DNA of 64,000 bases from Myoxocephalus aenaeus (Eukaryota; Chordata; Actinopteri; Perciformes; Cottidae). The notes beneath the pieces were generated by a model. It made no database searches. It saw only the letters and a program-made list of their open reading frames with translations, and was not told where the DNA came from. The stretch covers positions 529,501 to 593,500 of the forward strand of contig JBAMJR010000040.1 of the NCBI GenBank assembly GCA_038501785.1. The letters are read 5' to 3'. Below, piece after piece: positions 24,171-36,640 of the stretch; position 1 is the stretch's first letter, and the number at the start of each line of letters is the position of its first letter. A program made the position numbers and the translations under genes.

Positions 24171-24264
24171 ATTGCATTGCATTTATTTGGCAGAAGCTTT
24201 TGCCCAAAACGACTTGCAATATGTTAATTCAAACCACGTAGGAGCAAGATCGATGCATTGAGAG
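24171..24264 (+). mobile_element. Abundant teleost dispersed repeat fragment
   Basis: TTTGGCAGAAGCTTTTGCCC followed by AAAACGACTTGCAATATG matches the widespread fish motif TTTAGCAGACGCTTTTATCC ... AAAGCGACTTACAATA with several substitutions, so it is an old copy. The element class is not certain to me. Confidence 0.6.
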
Positions 24265-26566
24265 TGTAATCCTTTTCTTAGAGATTTTTTTTTGTCATCG
24301 CACATATGCAATCAGGCAGGCATTCTCACACATACTTGCTAGAAAGAAGAATACAACCTGTTGACTGGCATGTTTATGAATGCCTGTGATGTCTTCTGTT
24401 TGCTGTGTCTGCATGTGCTCTTGGGTCACCTACCTGCTACTATGAGCTTTATCATCATGGCTAAAGGAAGAATCCATAGAAGTAAAAGGTGCACAATACA
24501 AAGTATGTTTTAGAGTAACAGGTTGTGTTGCTGTGTGTTCCCTCTCTCTGCCTTCAGGCATGGCGTGACACAGTTGGGTTGGATGAAGGGAGAGAGACTG
24601 GACTCAGATATAGACGGCCACGCACTCAGACGCATCCTGCTGCGTCTTGCTTTCAGTCCGGAGCTATTTCAGAGGTTATTGATGTGTTCGCCAACTGGGA
24701 GGTTTCTTAACAACTACCCTGCTGCAACAGGTTACAAGTCCAGCTTCCCGCTCATTAGGCTCTAATTGATTGTAATCTGGCCTTTGAGAAGTACTGGCCC
24801 GCTATGGGGTTGTTCTGCACATGTGAGGGCCCCCACTGTCCCTTCTACTTGTCCACCTCAGTCACCAGCAGGGTCTGGAGTACAGACACAATTGGCCCTC
24901 TCAGATGTAATCATTAAAGCGGGTGGGATAGCATGAGTTCTTTCATACATCAGGCCTTGTGGACCAGCTTGAGAGCATGGACAGTGGCCACTCTGCCTGC
25001 CCAGTGGGAGAGCCCCATCCTGGGCGCCTATTGTTGGCCTCACCCCTCGATTGGCTGCCTGTGGTTCTGGCTGCATTGGCTTGATTTGTATGCCAAGGTC
25101 CTGGACCAAAGACAGCCATGCAGGGGAGCTGGGTCAATATTGGTTTTGAGAGCTAAAGGAAAAATGTCAAAATGTTAAATTCTATTGACTTCCCCCCACT
25201 GTTATTTGTTTCTGTGGCAAAAGGCCTAGTGGGCCATTAGTGTAAACAGGGCTTTGTCTTAGGGCTCAGCTTCCAGCAGGAGGCACATGGAACAAAACCC
25301 AGAGATAGAGGGTCTGGTGTGGCTTTAAAATGGCTGAGCTGTGGGGCTGAAGAGAGACCTTAAAATGACAAAGACAGAGATACAGAAAACAACCTTTTTT
25401 CCGCATGTGACACTGTTGCAGTACGCATGCCATCCTGACCGCTGAAAGTGCTTTTTGGCATTTGGAAAGACCTGCACAAATGTGTGTGAGTGCTTCAGGC
25501 TGATTATTAACATTCTTTAGTTGCTTTATCAAAAGGTAAATATCAAGAGAATACATAATATTACTTTTTGTAGTCTCCGATTTCATATTTACATGGGTCA
25601 TTAATGTTTTACCGTATCTCTTCCTGCAAGCATGTCCTATGCGTTTCAGTATCATACATATGTAATGTCTTTTCCACTGTGTCTTTGTTCAGAGGACCAC
25701 TTCCTAAAAAAAGTAAGGAGCAGCTGTTTACCAGCAGTACATCCCTTTTGCCCTCAGCTCTCCCCTGTCTCTTTCAGCCCTCCAGGAATATGGGATTCTT
25801 TTTTAAATCACTTCAATTAACATGGAGTCATAAAACTGTTCCTGCTTGAGTGTTTTCACACCCTTGTCCTCTTTGCTTTTTCCTCTGGTACTCCCTGCTT
25901 TCTTTTACCTATTCCCCCCTAACTTTATTAGGTGGTAAGCTTTTGTGCTGCTGCAACATGTCACTTCCTCTATGGGCAGACAGGGAGGGAACATGGAAAT
26001 ACTGAGGAAAAGGCACATAAAGGCTTGGGAGCAACTCTTTCACTGAAAACTGTAAAGGGGGATTTTGTAAAAAGTTAACTTTTGGCTATGAAACAAGTCC
26101 ATGCCTCAACCTGAATGGATTTATCTTTTTGTAATGTTTATCTACTCACTTGTATTTTACATATATCTAATTGCCTCTTTTGTGTTTAGTTATATCACTG
26201 CTAATGGAAACAATACAATATCTGTCTGGAATCAAACATTATTGCAAGGTGACACATTTCTCTCATTTGCCACCATTCGACAAATAAAGGTGCAGTGAAG
26301 CGAGCAATCCACCTACTTACTGACATGTCTTTCTTAACTGGGCAGTAAAGAAGTCAAACAAAGTTTACTTTGCCCCCCCTTCTTCTTGAGCAAATAACAT
26401 TTTCATTGCATGTTAGTGAGAGTAGGCGTAATCTACGTCTGTGAGTTCACAGATGAAGATCGTGGTTTAATAGATCAAACAGATCAACTAAAGCTAATGA
26501 CGTCTGGTTTTGCGCATTTGTCTTTTAAGAGAAAATAAGAGAAGTGCAAAAGGGATGCATACATAC

Positions 26567-26568
<2 letters not shown>
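24265..26568. other. Non-coding sequence with one exon-like segment
   Basis: 24557 follows a good acceptor (CTCTCTGCCTTCAG), and the sequence to about 24765 is open in two frames, neither recognisable; no matching donor stands out. 24780-25140 is GC-richer unique sequence. The rest is AT-rich and unremarkable. Confidence 0.25.

Positions 26569-26630
<62 letters not shown>
26569..26630. repeat. (TG)31 microsatellite
   Basis: Uninterrupted TG dinucleotides. It is the leftmost long dinucleotide tract in the window. Confidence 0.98.
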
Positions 26631-26634
<4 letters not shown>

Positions 26635-27205
26635 GGACAAAAGCGTCAGTAGGTTTATTCAGCTCCTGGAGACCTTGACGGCCTACTGGAAGTCTGACTG
26701 TCTGTGACCCTTTGAATTCATGCATAATGCAGCTCAAAGGTCGGGTATGTTAGAGCTCTGGCCTTATTGCAAAAGACAAGATGTTGAAGAAGTGTTGCAG
26801 GTTAAGAGCAGCAATGACAGTAGAAACACAGAGAAGTCTTGGTCAAGATAGAGTACCTGTTTGTGCAACTAGTCTTGATTGCTTTGTATCATTCCTGGTC
26901 GTGCATGCATTAGTCAGCACCCTAAGATACCAAGAGGTACCAACCAAGTAGTTCACTTAGCTTTCATGTCCAGAATTTAGTTTTGTCAATGTTTCATTCA
27001 GTGAGTTTTTTTTTTTCAATCACTGATTGTAACTATTATGCTCTGCTTGCTACAGTATCTGAGTACAGTAGCTGAGCAACAGCGAACAGAGCATGGCTTG
27101 CAAAACGTCATGCTTTGTGAAAAAGTCTAAAGATTCAAACGTTAATAATGTACAAACATTTCTGAAGACGTAACGGTACATCAGAATGTTCTTTTTCTTC
27201 TTCAG

Positions 27206-27376
27206 TGACCCGTGGTGTTGGTCCGGTCTATGTTCTGTTCGACACTGGACAGATCCTCCTTCTCCACCAGGACTGCACAGAGACGTGGTGGATGAGCATC
27301 AGCATTGCCTGTTGGACTCAAGAGGACAAAAAGCTACAGTGCAAGGAGCGGGGGGGAAAAGGCACCCGTCACCACT
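27206..27376 (+). other. Exon-like segment, unknown
   Basis: Preceded by a strong pyrimidine tract and TTCAG, followed by donor GTGAGT at 27377. The segment is 171 nt (a multiple of three) and open in two of three frames, but neither peptide is recognisable. Could be an exon of a long non-coding RNA or chance splice-like signals. The flanks 26631-27205 show nothing notable. Confidence 0.22.
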
Positions 27377-28919
27377 GTGAGTTAGCACATGTGAAATAAA
27401 TATAACAGTTGTAAAAGGGGCCCATTTGGTCACGGCACGTCCTCCAACTCCCCATCTCGCATTGCATACGCCAATAAACAACCCACAATTCCCTTCAGCC
27501 GGGGGTGATTTTGCATGAACATATTTGCTCATTGTGATTGCCATCTTTTTTCCAGCCCCTTCTGGTGAGAGAGTGAGCAAACATGCCCCTCTCCCCTGTG
27601 GACCTGCTGTAAACCAAAGACTGAAAGACGCATAACAAAAGGAGGGGAAAAGAGCAGTCAGAAAGGTAAAGCAAAGAGGAGTGAAGTTTGAAAGCATCAC
27701 AGTTGAAACAGAAAGACTAAATAGACTGTGTTTGACTCCACTGCTACTGATACTGGTGTATACCTCTTTACAGCCGCAGAGTAAAAGAAACGTAGATATA
27801 GCAGGAACACAGATAGTAACAGTAACTTCAAAATGTTATAAGCCAATAAAAGACATTTTTTATGGTTAAAAAGACCTGAGTTGTGTCCAAATAATAATCC
27901 TTGTGGGTTTGTGGATCCTCAGCTTCCTGTGTTTCCTCTCTGAGTACTCTCCTCACTCAAAGGAGTGAAAAGCCAGCTAGTATGTGGGATGAGGCCTTTG
28001 ACCACTGTGAGCATTGCCCCGGGGAATTGTTGGATAAAACCTGACTCTAACACCTGACACCTCACTGTGAATGATCCTCTAAAGAGTGCACATCCTCCTC
28101 ACCCAGGCCAAATCAACTGAGCCATTTACTCACTCAACTCCGAGATGATTTAAAGGGTTTGTCCTCTCTTGTTTTGCTATCCTTGAGAGAACTGTATTCA
28201 GTGTTGCAGTTTCAAATTTAAGTTTTTTTTTATTATGAAGTGAGGTTATTTTATTGAAAATCACTTTAAGCTATTTTAGAGTGTTGTTTGCATTCCTGGT
28301 TAACGTCAGATTCAGGCTAGATTCAAACGAGAGTTGGACGTATGAGCATCAGTGTAAGGGAATGTATCAAGGTCCTCATAATGAAAACATATATACTTGC
28401 TGATTTTGAAAGATCTTGTGGTTTTGGATCAGATTGAATTTAAAGAGTTTCCAAAACATAAGATGAAAAGTGAAAACAGAGCCACTGCTGACTTTTGTTC
28501 AAGTCCAGCAGTAGAAGGATGGCATTAGTCACCTGGAAACTTGAGCTACGTTTGTCATCAAATGACATCATGAGAAAGCACCTGCTTGTTGGACACAAAA
28601 CGCACTGCGTGCCCAGGAAACAGCTGCTCATCTATTGTTGTCTGGTGTTTTGGTTTATGGACAACATGAACCTCTCAACAAAGCCAAGTCCCTGCGGACG
28701 ACAACGGTCTAAGTAGGAGGCAGAGTGAAGGGCATGCAGTGTTAAATGAAGTGCAATGTCAGCCTTTTACTTGTTTTTATTGGGCAGTCAAGTGGATGGT
28801 GCAGCTCTGTTGGGGGCTGCAGTAGAAGAGGATGGCAGATTCTTTCACACTTAGGTGTCTATCCTGTTAATAGGCTCATTCATAATGCTGGAAGTGTCCA
28901 GTGGTGGCAGTAGCAGGAT

Positions 28920-28920
<1 letters not shown>
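27377..28920. other. Non-coding sequence, nothing recognised
   Basis: Unique, AT-leaning sequence without repeats, recognisable open frames or notable motifs. Confidence 0.3.

Positions 28921-28995
<75 letters not shown>
28921..28995. repeat. (CA)n microsatellite
   Basis: About 37 pure CA units, followed to about 29030 by interrupted CA-type sequence. Confidence 0.98.
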
Positions 28996-28996
<1 letters not shown>

Positions 28997-29015
28997 GCAC
29001 ACACACAGTACATAC

Positions 29016-30700
29016 ACACATACACACACAGGCTGGTGTTGTCAGGATACTTCTGTGCCTTGGGATTGAGCAGTGGTTGGGATGATGAAAGTAGAGCCAG
29101 TTTGGATATTCTGATAAAGGTTAAGTGCCTAACCAACCATTGTTTTTTTTGCAAAAGCTTATACTCACTGTGTTTATATACTATTAATATGTTTTGAAGA
29201 AAATATAATGCCCACCATCTACCACAACCACCTCCCTGCAAATCCCATGTGGTAAATACATGTAATTTACATTATATAGTTATATTTGGATGAAAGCATA
29301 GGAATCAAACATAGCTCTAAACATGCATAATACAACCGAACAATAGATTTGACCAAAGTGAAGAATACCAAGAAGTTTCAACACACAAAGATGAGGGTTG
29401 ATGATGGGAGCTCATGTGTTGGTTGCTAGTCAGCTGAGAGCTGATCAGGTCATGCATAAATCAGCTACTGAAGCATCAATGAAACAGCTGTTAGTTGGTC
29501 AGCTGATGCAAGATAGACAGCAGCTTTGTAGCTATTCTGTGATAAGCCCTTTAGTTTCATTTAGATTTGGGAGGAACACACTACCTCCATTTTAATCTAG
29601 CCTAAGAGCATATTGATGGTCTGGTGAAATACATATTGTTTATTTAACATGTTTGATCTGATTGGTGCAGCTGAGGTCCGCCAGATGATCTAATTGATGA
29701 TCCAGGCGAAGCAGATGTGACCAATAAGACTATAATCAGCCCAATAATCCTTTATGTGTCCCAGCCTAAACTGTGCAAGCAGAGAAAAGCCTGTACTTGC
29801 CTGTACCTGCTTTTTAACTGCTTAGATTAGTCAGACAAGAGGAAAATGTATTTACATTCAGCAGACTTAAACTTGACAGCAGAACAATGACTTCACCTCC
29901 ACTGTAGTGAATGATTTATGTTGTGTTTTGTTTGATGCTAAATAAATCACATATAAGAACTTGTGTTTCTTTTAACCTTTAGCCTTTTTTAACGGAACAT
30001 GCACAGACAAAAAGACGGATGTTATTTCATTAAGGCATTACTCATGTCTGTACTGAGGGAGGCACTGTTGGATTTGTTGGTTCATCAAGAGGCATTTCCA
30101 AAAGGGTGATTAAGCTCAGAGAAAGAAATGTCAGCCTTTTAAACAGCTGGCAGACATAACTCATCTTGTCATATTGTTTGAATATAAAACCTTCAGAAAC
30201 AACCAACTGTAAATATAGTATAAGACTTGCGTCAGCAGTTCACTTTCTAACTTGACGTATTGAAGCAGTTTATTGAAGTGAAACAAGAACACAGTTTGCT
30301 TTGAAAATCTAAGCATTTACAACTATTCAGCACAGGATTAAATGTGTTTTCTCTCAAAAACCTGGAATTAAAAATAACTCACAGTGCTTATTTTTGCACA
30401 CAAAGAAGAAGCTGATCCACTAATCCGATGCCACAGGTGCACAAATACCTGTGTAAGCAGAGTTAATACTGATAAAAGCTCTTGGAAGAAGAAAAAAGGA
30501 ACTCGGAAAAGTTCCCACACTTTGATTGTTTTGTTTGTTTCTCTCTCTCTGTCCTTTCTTTTTTCATTCCTGCCAAAATGTAAAGCAGTGTGCCAGCCAT
30601 GAATGAAAATAAATGATGGGGGAGGGAAAAATAATAGACTACAGAAAAACCAACATTGACTCGTGTAACTCACCTGTTGGTGAGAGTTTTTGTTTGGTAT
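29016..30700. other. Non-coding sequence with an E-box cluster
   Basis: CAGCTG occurs at 29431-29436, 29485-29490, 29500-29505 and 29668-29673, a palindromic bHLH (MyoD/proneural-type) site four times in about 240 bp. 29640-29760 is unique sequence with GACCAATAAG and CAGCCCAATAATCC words and is a candidate regulatory element. 29800-30700 is AT-rich with nothing firm. Confidence 0.35.
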
Positions 30701-31265
30701 TCATTCAGACAGCGGGCAGTGGGGGCCCCTCCCTGAGGCAGCGCTGGTTCCCAGGTAGAGCGAGCAGAGATGGGAGGAGAGTTCCCACCACGCTCCCTAA
30801 CCGTTCTCACCGTAGCTCATTGGTTGAACGTTGCCTCATCGCTGAAACACGACACTCTTGCAGCATTGCAGGCAGGTGTATGAGGCTGCAGGGCCGAAGG
30901 AGCTGGGAAGTGTGTGCCAGACACGAGGACAAAGAGATGTGCACGGAGGAGGAGAAGGAGGAGGAGGAGGGTGATGAGCAAGTTTCACTCAAGCTTTGTC
31001 ATACCTTCACACTCTCAAAGTATCATTCATGTGCGGCGTCGTTGAGCTCCTTGTGTTTGGGAGGAACATTCGCCTCCCCTTTGTGCTTAGCAGCTGCTCC
31101 ACCAACCTGAGGACAGGTGTACACAAACAATGGCTATTTTGCCAATATAGGCAAATGAGTCTTAAATCAAATGGGGATGGTTCCCACGGAACTTTTCCAA
31201 ATCACGGTTGCCTTAGAAGGGAGTTGGTAAAGACAATTTATATTTGGGCTGTCCATCCTCACTAA
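30701..31265. other. Non-coding block with a 165-codon open frame, not supported as a gene
   Basis: A GC-richer block including a GAGGAG-type purine run at 30946-30972. An acceptor-like TTCATTCAG ends at 30707 and a GTAGAG follows at 30755. The translation (30613-31110) has no recognisable domain. An exact CGTGGGAA (RBPJ-type site, minus strand) lies at 31181-31188. Confidence 0.25.
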
Positions 31266-31325
31266 GCTGGCATTCCGACTCAATTCCGATTCGAGTCCAA
31301 GTCACAAGTCTCAAGTCCACAGAAC
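31266..31325. mobile_element. GACTCGAGTCCAAGTC-type fish repeat fragment
   Basis: Contains ATTCGAGTCCAAGTCACAAG followed by TCTCAAGTCC, the diagnostic words of short repeats common in fish genomes. No ends or target duplication can be defined. Confidence 0.4.
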
Positions 31326-33705
31326 TGTTCAAATCCATTCTTGACCCTCCCTTTGTCATTCAGGAGTTGGAAAAAAAAGAGTATAAAAAAGCCACACAAA
31401 CGACAATCCAGTACTTTCCTCTGTTTTCCTTCATCTTTTGTGACATCTAAATGTAGACAGCAAATATTTACAAATTATTTGAAAATGCCAGCACGGTTGA
31501 AAAAGAGAAAACCATTTAATTTGATTGACAACTTGAGACGAATCATTTCAAGTCACTCACTGTATCTTTGTGTCAAATGGAACATGACTGTGGCATTGAT
31601 GGAGATTAAAGTTATATTTATTTAGAAAACTGTGTGTGGCAAGGTGTGAGGTTCAACAGTTCAGTCAGGTATGATCTCAGGTGAGGCTGGTGTTACTCTC
31701 TGGATGAGGAACAGGTATACCAAGATATGAGTGAACTTGCTCTGCACCTGGGAACGTCATGTACTCGTGGGTAGCTTCCTGAAGCCAGCTCTTATCACAT
31801 CAGCAGCCCACAGTAACTTCCTGGTGTGGGTTTCGACAAGACGTGGTTTCTTATGCTTGGCACCGGCATTTCCCCACCTGGAGACGTGTTTACTGTGTCA
31901 CCTCAGTGTGACTGACAAGGAGCAATTACAGGCGAAATGCTTCACTATTCACTGTTTCTGCTTTCTCCAATCAAATTAAATAAGAAAAGGTTTGTGTTTT
32001 TCATAGGCACTACTACTGATGCTAATCTGGTTACAGCGAAAATTCTGACTTTATTAATTGTCATGGTTTTCTTGTTAAAACCTGCCTGGGGCTTGTCTCA
32101 GATTCTCAGCTTCGTCTCTCTGCAATTCTGCTATACATGCGTCTGCTATTACCGAATAGCAATCCAATCTTTTTAATTGACAGAGGAACCTGTTTATAGG
32201 TGTGAGGAGGTACTGCTGCATACTGATTATGAAATTAGTGGGGAGGGAGCTGCGCAACATCTGATAAATTGTCTCAAGTGATGTAACTTGACCTCTGTAG
32301 CCAGCTTCTCAACTCTGCTGGAGGCTAGCGGCTCACGATGGTGATTCTCAGGTTAGAAGAAACATAGTGTGTGATCTCAAATTTCTCCCAAATGAGTACA
32401 TGGGGGTGTAAAACATATTTTCTGAATACTAAAGCGACCAACACTGTGGTGAAATATTGAACTCCACTGTTTGTTTTTTACTGGACTTAAATAATCAAGC
32501 GCATGTATATGTGGGAGGGAGGGCGGGTGCCTCTGGCTTCTGCCTCTGGCTTCTGCCTCTGTCTGTTAATGTGTGTCAGTCTGCAAGCGAGGCAATGAGC
32601 CCGGCTGTGTGCCTGCTGGAACTGCGCGTGTGTGTGCAGGCATGTGTGTCTGAGTGTGTGTGTGTGTGTGTGTTTGTGTGTGTGTGCGAGGCTGCTGACG
32701 GGACCTGTCACTATCAGGCCCACACATCTCTGGCACTGTCTGTGTTGACACTCTGCCCGAAGGGGAACGAGTCTGCAGAGGTTGAGGAGAGCAGCGGTTT
32801 CCCACGGCTGCTGCTCTCCGCCTAGGCCCTGCCTCTGCATTCCAGGGCTACCAGCGCTCTGTAAATGTTTGGACAGCCTTGAACAAATAACACACCTTGA
32901 AAGGCACAAGCACAGGCCCTCTCTGCACACCCCTTCTCTTCATCCGCCTCCTTAAGCTCACATCTCTAACATCCTCAACCCAACCAAACCACAAATCTAC
33001 CTCCTTCGCAGCCACCCGCTCTGCTACTGCCACAATTAAAACTTTCCCAGCTTCACTCTCATGCAAAAATAATCACCAACCTGTACTGTGTTACTATTGT
33101 ACACTTGCGTATATAAACACGCTGACACACACCTGTGTGTATATAAATACACACATGCCTAATATTTTGTGACAGCAGGGCCGTAGCTGTTTTAACTGTG
33201 CAGGATTATCTTTACACACACAAACACAGAGCTATAGGGGAAGTACATTTTTGTAATGAAAACTATATTTTTTCTTCCACGCGTACCTCATAACATGCAT
33301 AAAACGGACCTCAGATGAATTTTGAGCCAGCATAAATGTGCAAAGTAGTTTCTGGTTTCCCATGTTGAAAATATTCATGCGATTATTTCACTCAGGAGAG
33401 ACAAGTCAGATGAAGAAAAGATAATAGTTTATAATTAACAGATCATATGTGATGATAAAGTCTTGACAGAGTCTTTGGCGCTTGGCCTTTGTAATCAAGG
33501 GGCGTCTGCCCGGAGCAGCAGCAAAATAAACCCCCGTGGAGTCCAGACACTGGTGGCTGATGTTGAGGCTGATAGAATGATGAGGTGATGAAGCTGATGG
33601 CTCTGCAAAGACTGGGCGAAGATGAAGAGGGGGAGAATTGCGTAACAGCAGCATGAACGTACTGAAGGTAGAGAGACAATTATATTTAAAAAGAGAAGGG
33701 CAGCA
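31326..33705. other. Non-coding sequence with a short TG tract and a candidate element
   Basis: 32531-32570 repeats CCTCTGGCTTCTG twice; 32654-32687 is an interrupted TG tract. 33430-33655 is unique sequence with retained CpGs next to repeat family B and could be regulatory. No gene seen. Confidence 0.3.
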
Positions 33706-33890
33706 AGATGATAGGCTAACGCTGTTATTGTTTTGTTGTGCTATTGGATAGAAGAAACCCGCTGATCAGAACAGCTGATATGATTGACAGCCCTGAACAA
33801 CGACAGCAAGGCAATTATGAGGGAGTGTGCATGCAGTGAATGGTAGATGTATGAAAAATAATCTACAAGCCTAATCATGCAGTATACTCT
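33706..33890 (+). repeat. Dispersed repeat family B, copy 2
   Basis: Same-orientation partner of 19752-19920, sharing AGGCTAAcGCTG, CTATTGGATAGA, AACAGCTGAT and AGATGTATGA in order. See copy 1. Confidence 0.7.
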
Positions 33891-34919
33891 TTCTGACAAA
33901 ATTTACGCTAGAGCTTCATATCTTTGAAAGGATAGAAAAATCAGGTTCAGTCTCAGGAAGCAGCTTCAGCCTGACTGAACACAATTGTCAGAGTGCATGG
34001 GTGGGAAGGCGGTGAGGAATTCAATTTCCTGGAATCATTAATCATTCTTTGTGTTAAATAACAACATGTTCTGTCAGTGCAGGAAGAAGCGTTCCCATTA
34101 TAAGCAATTTGCATGTAAAAAAACTGACTTTAATTTACAGTTTGTGCCCCAACAGACCTGCAATTACATATGTTTGTCTTTTTATTTACCCTAATCATGA
34201 CCTTCCACAAAACTCATTCATGGGAGTTGCCATGAACAGAACATTTTAAAGTTGGCTTTGGATGTAAAACAACGTTGCCGCTGAATATATTCAGATGTAT
34301 GTTCCGGTATGGTGATATATAGGGTTGGAAGGATCCTGTCCTGGCTACAGAGTAGTAGAATCCTACTGGTTGGTCTGTCTACAATACGTATAGGCAAACA
34401 GTGAGATTAGCAGAAACAAGAGCCACTGCGGGAAGAATTGGCCATTCAAAACAGGCAGAAAAGATCACAGGACCGGAATTAAACTGTCCTGTACTTTTGA
34501 AGGGAGGACATGGCTACAACAATTTGGACCATATGTGCTTGTATGGTCTGTTTTCCAATACGTTTTCAAAAGAGGGTAAAAGAGCGCTTAAATGCAGCCT
34601 GATATGAATATTATGGCTTGATCTGATAAGGGAGAACAGTTTGAAGAGCAGCATTCAGCATGTTTTGATACACACATCCACCCCCAACTACCCCTGAACA
34701 CACACGCGCACACACAGTGTTTACATGGCCTCCAAACCACACAAAAACTTCCTGCCAAAGAGGGGCTGTGAACATGATGACAGCTCTCGAGCTTGGTTCA
34801 ATGAGCTTGTAATCATAAAACAAAAACTTTGTAATACAAAAAAATAATGCTTCTCCCTAAAAGTCTTTATAATTGATAATTGTTGGTGATTAAGACATTC
34901 AAGCTACTGTGAACCAATA
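33891..34919. other. Non-coding sequence, nothing recognised
   Basis: AT-rich unique sequence. The short open frames at 34401-34607 and 34611-34823 have no recognisable content. Confidence 0.3.
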
Positions 34920-35340
34920 ACATCCATGTCATTCGGAGAAATACATCAGGCTTGATGAGCAATAACGTAGCAGGATAATAGCGAGCCTGATGAATTCCCA
35001 CTCAACCACAAACACGTGCACGCTGATGTCTGCCAGCAGCTGTGGAATCCGGAGTTTCTTGCTCATAGTAAATCCCACGAAACATAACGCAGGACAACTT
35101 ACACTGCACTCGGCGGGCATCAGCCACTCAAACGCGGCTCTGTTTTCATTGTCGGGAGGCCTCGGGGTACATATTTCTGTAATTTGGCTTTTATGCTCAG
35201 CAGTTTTGCAGCTGTGATGACATTTGGGTGTCGCCCCCCTGTTTCTCACGGTCTTGCTGCCTACGCTGCTCCGGCCGCTGGTCGTTGGCCAAGACTGAGG
35301 TCTGTGTGTCAGCCCCCACTTCGTGTGTACACATGAACAC
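34920..35340. other. Candidate conserved non-coding element
   Basis: Repeat-free, CpG-retaining sequence in AT-rich surroundings, with CACGTG at 35014-35019 and words such as GAGCAATAACGTAGCAGG. Overlapping open frames on both strands (164 codons minus) are best explained by composition. Conservation not tested. Confidence 0.3.
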
Positions 35341-36080
35341 TGAAGGAAGGTGCTTTGGGGGGAAAAAAATATTCCTGGCAATTGAGTTAAACCGCAGTGG
35401 GCTTTTTTTCCCCACTGGGTCATTTTTCCAAACTGTAGCTCTGTATTTTCAGAGTCTCTGAATTACTGCACACTGAAGTAGTTCATTCAACTGACAATGA
35501 CAAGGTTTTTATCTTTGACGTTTCAGCTTCTGCCATCTTTTAACTTGTTGTAATTTGCAGCCTGCTGTGGTTCTTTACTTTTGACTTTCATGTTCAAATA
35601 TTTGACTCAGTTTTCTGTTATTTCTATATTTTTCTGTTATCCTCTTCTTCAATTTTGTTTGTTAAGTGTTACAACATTTTTGTATCATATTTAGGAGGCA
35701 AGGGTCGACTTAAAAAAGAAATCGGTCCACAATGGAAGTCAATCATACTTCAAGCCTTGTACACAATAATAACTTGTAAAACTTGCAGGAAGTAATAAGA
35801 GAGAATTTAGATAAAACTTATGCTTTTTTTTTTTCTCGCGCTGAATTTAAACCAAATGAGATGGCCGAGGTGGAGCAGCATTTTTTATGTCTAATCCTAG
35901 CTTAATACTGTAATGGCCATGACGGCTGACTTAAATGTGGACACTGTATACTTGGTGAGATTGAAAGAACACTCAATGAAGCCAGTTAAATCAAACCACA
36001 GGAAGCTAAGATTTCTTCAAGTATACCCACTGCACTGAGTATAAGATATCTTATTCCAAATAATCACTTTTCTGTCTCGT
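35341..36080. other. AT-rich non-coding sequence, nothing recognised
   Basis: T-rich stretches and simple sequence only. Confidence 0.35.
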
Positions 36081-36640
36081 CTCCCTTTATCAACAGACAA
36101 TCTGAAATGATGTCCTGGTCGGGAGGGACCAGTGGGCAGGGAGGGAGCAGGTTTGGGTGGGGGGGTAATGGTGGGTGTTCCCCTTGTGATGGCCCACGCT
36201 TGTTCTCAGCTGTCCTCCCGGAAACCTTGTCCAGCTGCTGCCCGTTACACCAGGAATGTATCCTTGGGTCAGATGCCAGGAGCGTGGTGGCACATTAATA
36301 ACAAGAGTGACCACTGGCCCGGGCCACTTGTGAGTTATTAACATGGCACACTCAAATCTTTCCCATGCCCCCCAGCTCCCCCTCTCATAACCACCCGCTC
36401 CGACAACAGCTGCCGGACTCTCGGTTTCCCAGAGTCAGGAAGCAGGGAGTGTGTAAGCATGTGTGTGTGCGTGGGTGAGTGTGTCTAGGGGTGGGGACTT
36501 TATGGGGTCGTGGTATCTGATTAATTGGTCCGATATGCATACCAACGATTCCTGTTGTGTCTCAGTTAAGGCTGATTTGTCTAATCGCTCAACACAGCTG
36601 GGACTTTGTGTAATAGCAAAGCTCTGGAAACATTATCAGC
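36081..36640. other. Candidate conserved non-coding element
   Basis: Begins after an acceptor-like tract (CTCCCTTTATCAACAG ending 36096). Unique, G-rich then balanced sequence with TAATTGGTCC and GATATGCATACC (octamer-like) words near 36520-36545. No coding content is recognisable. Confidence 0.28.

Noticed and set aside
30613..31110. 165-codon plus-strand open frame
   Set aside because: Composition-driven, with a purine-run Glu stretch; no domain recognised.
34929..35423. 164-codon minus-strand open frame
   Set aside because: Overlapped by open frames on the opposite strand and lacking any recognisable motif.
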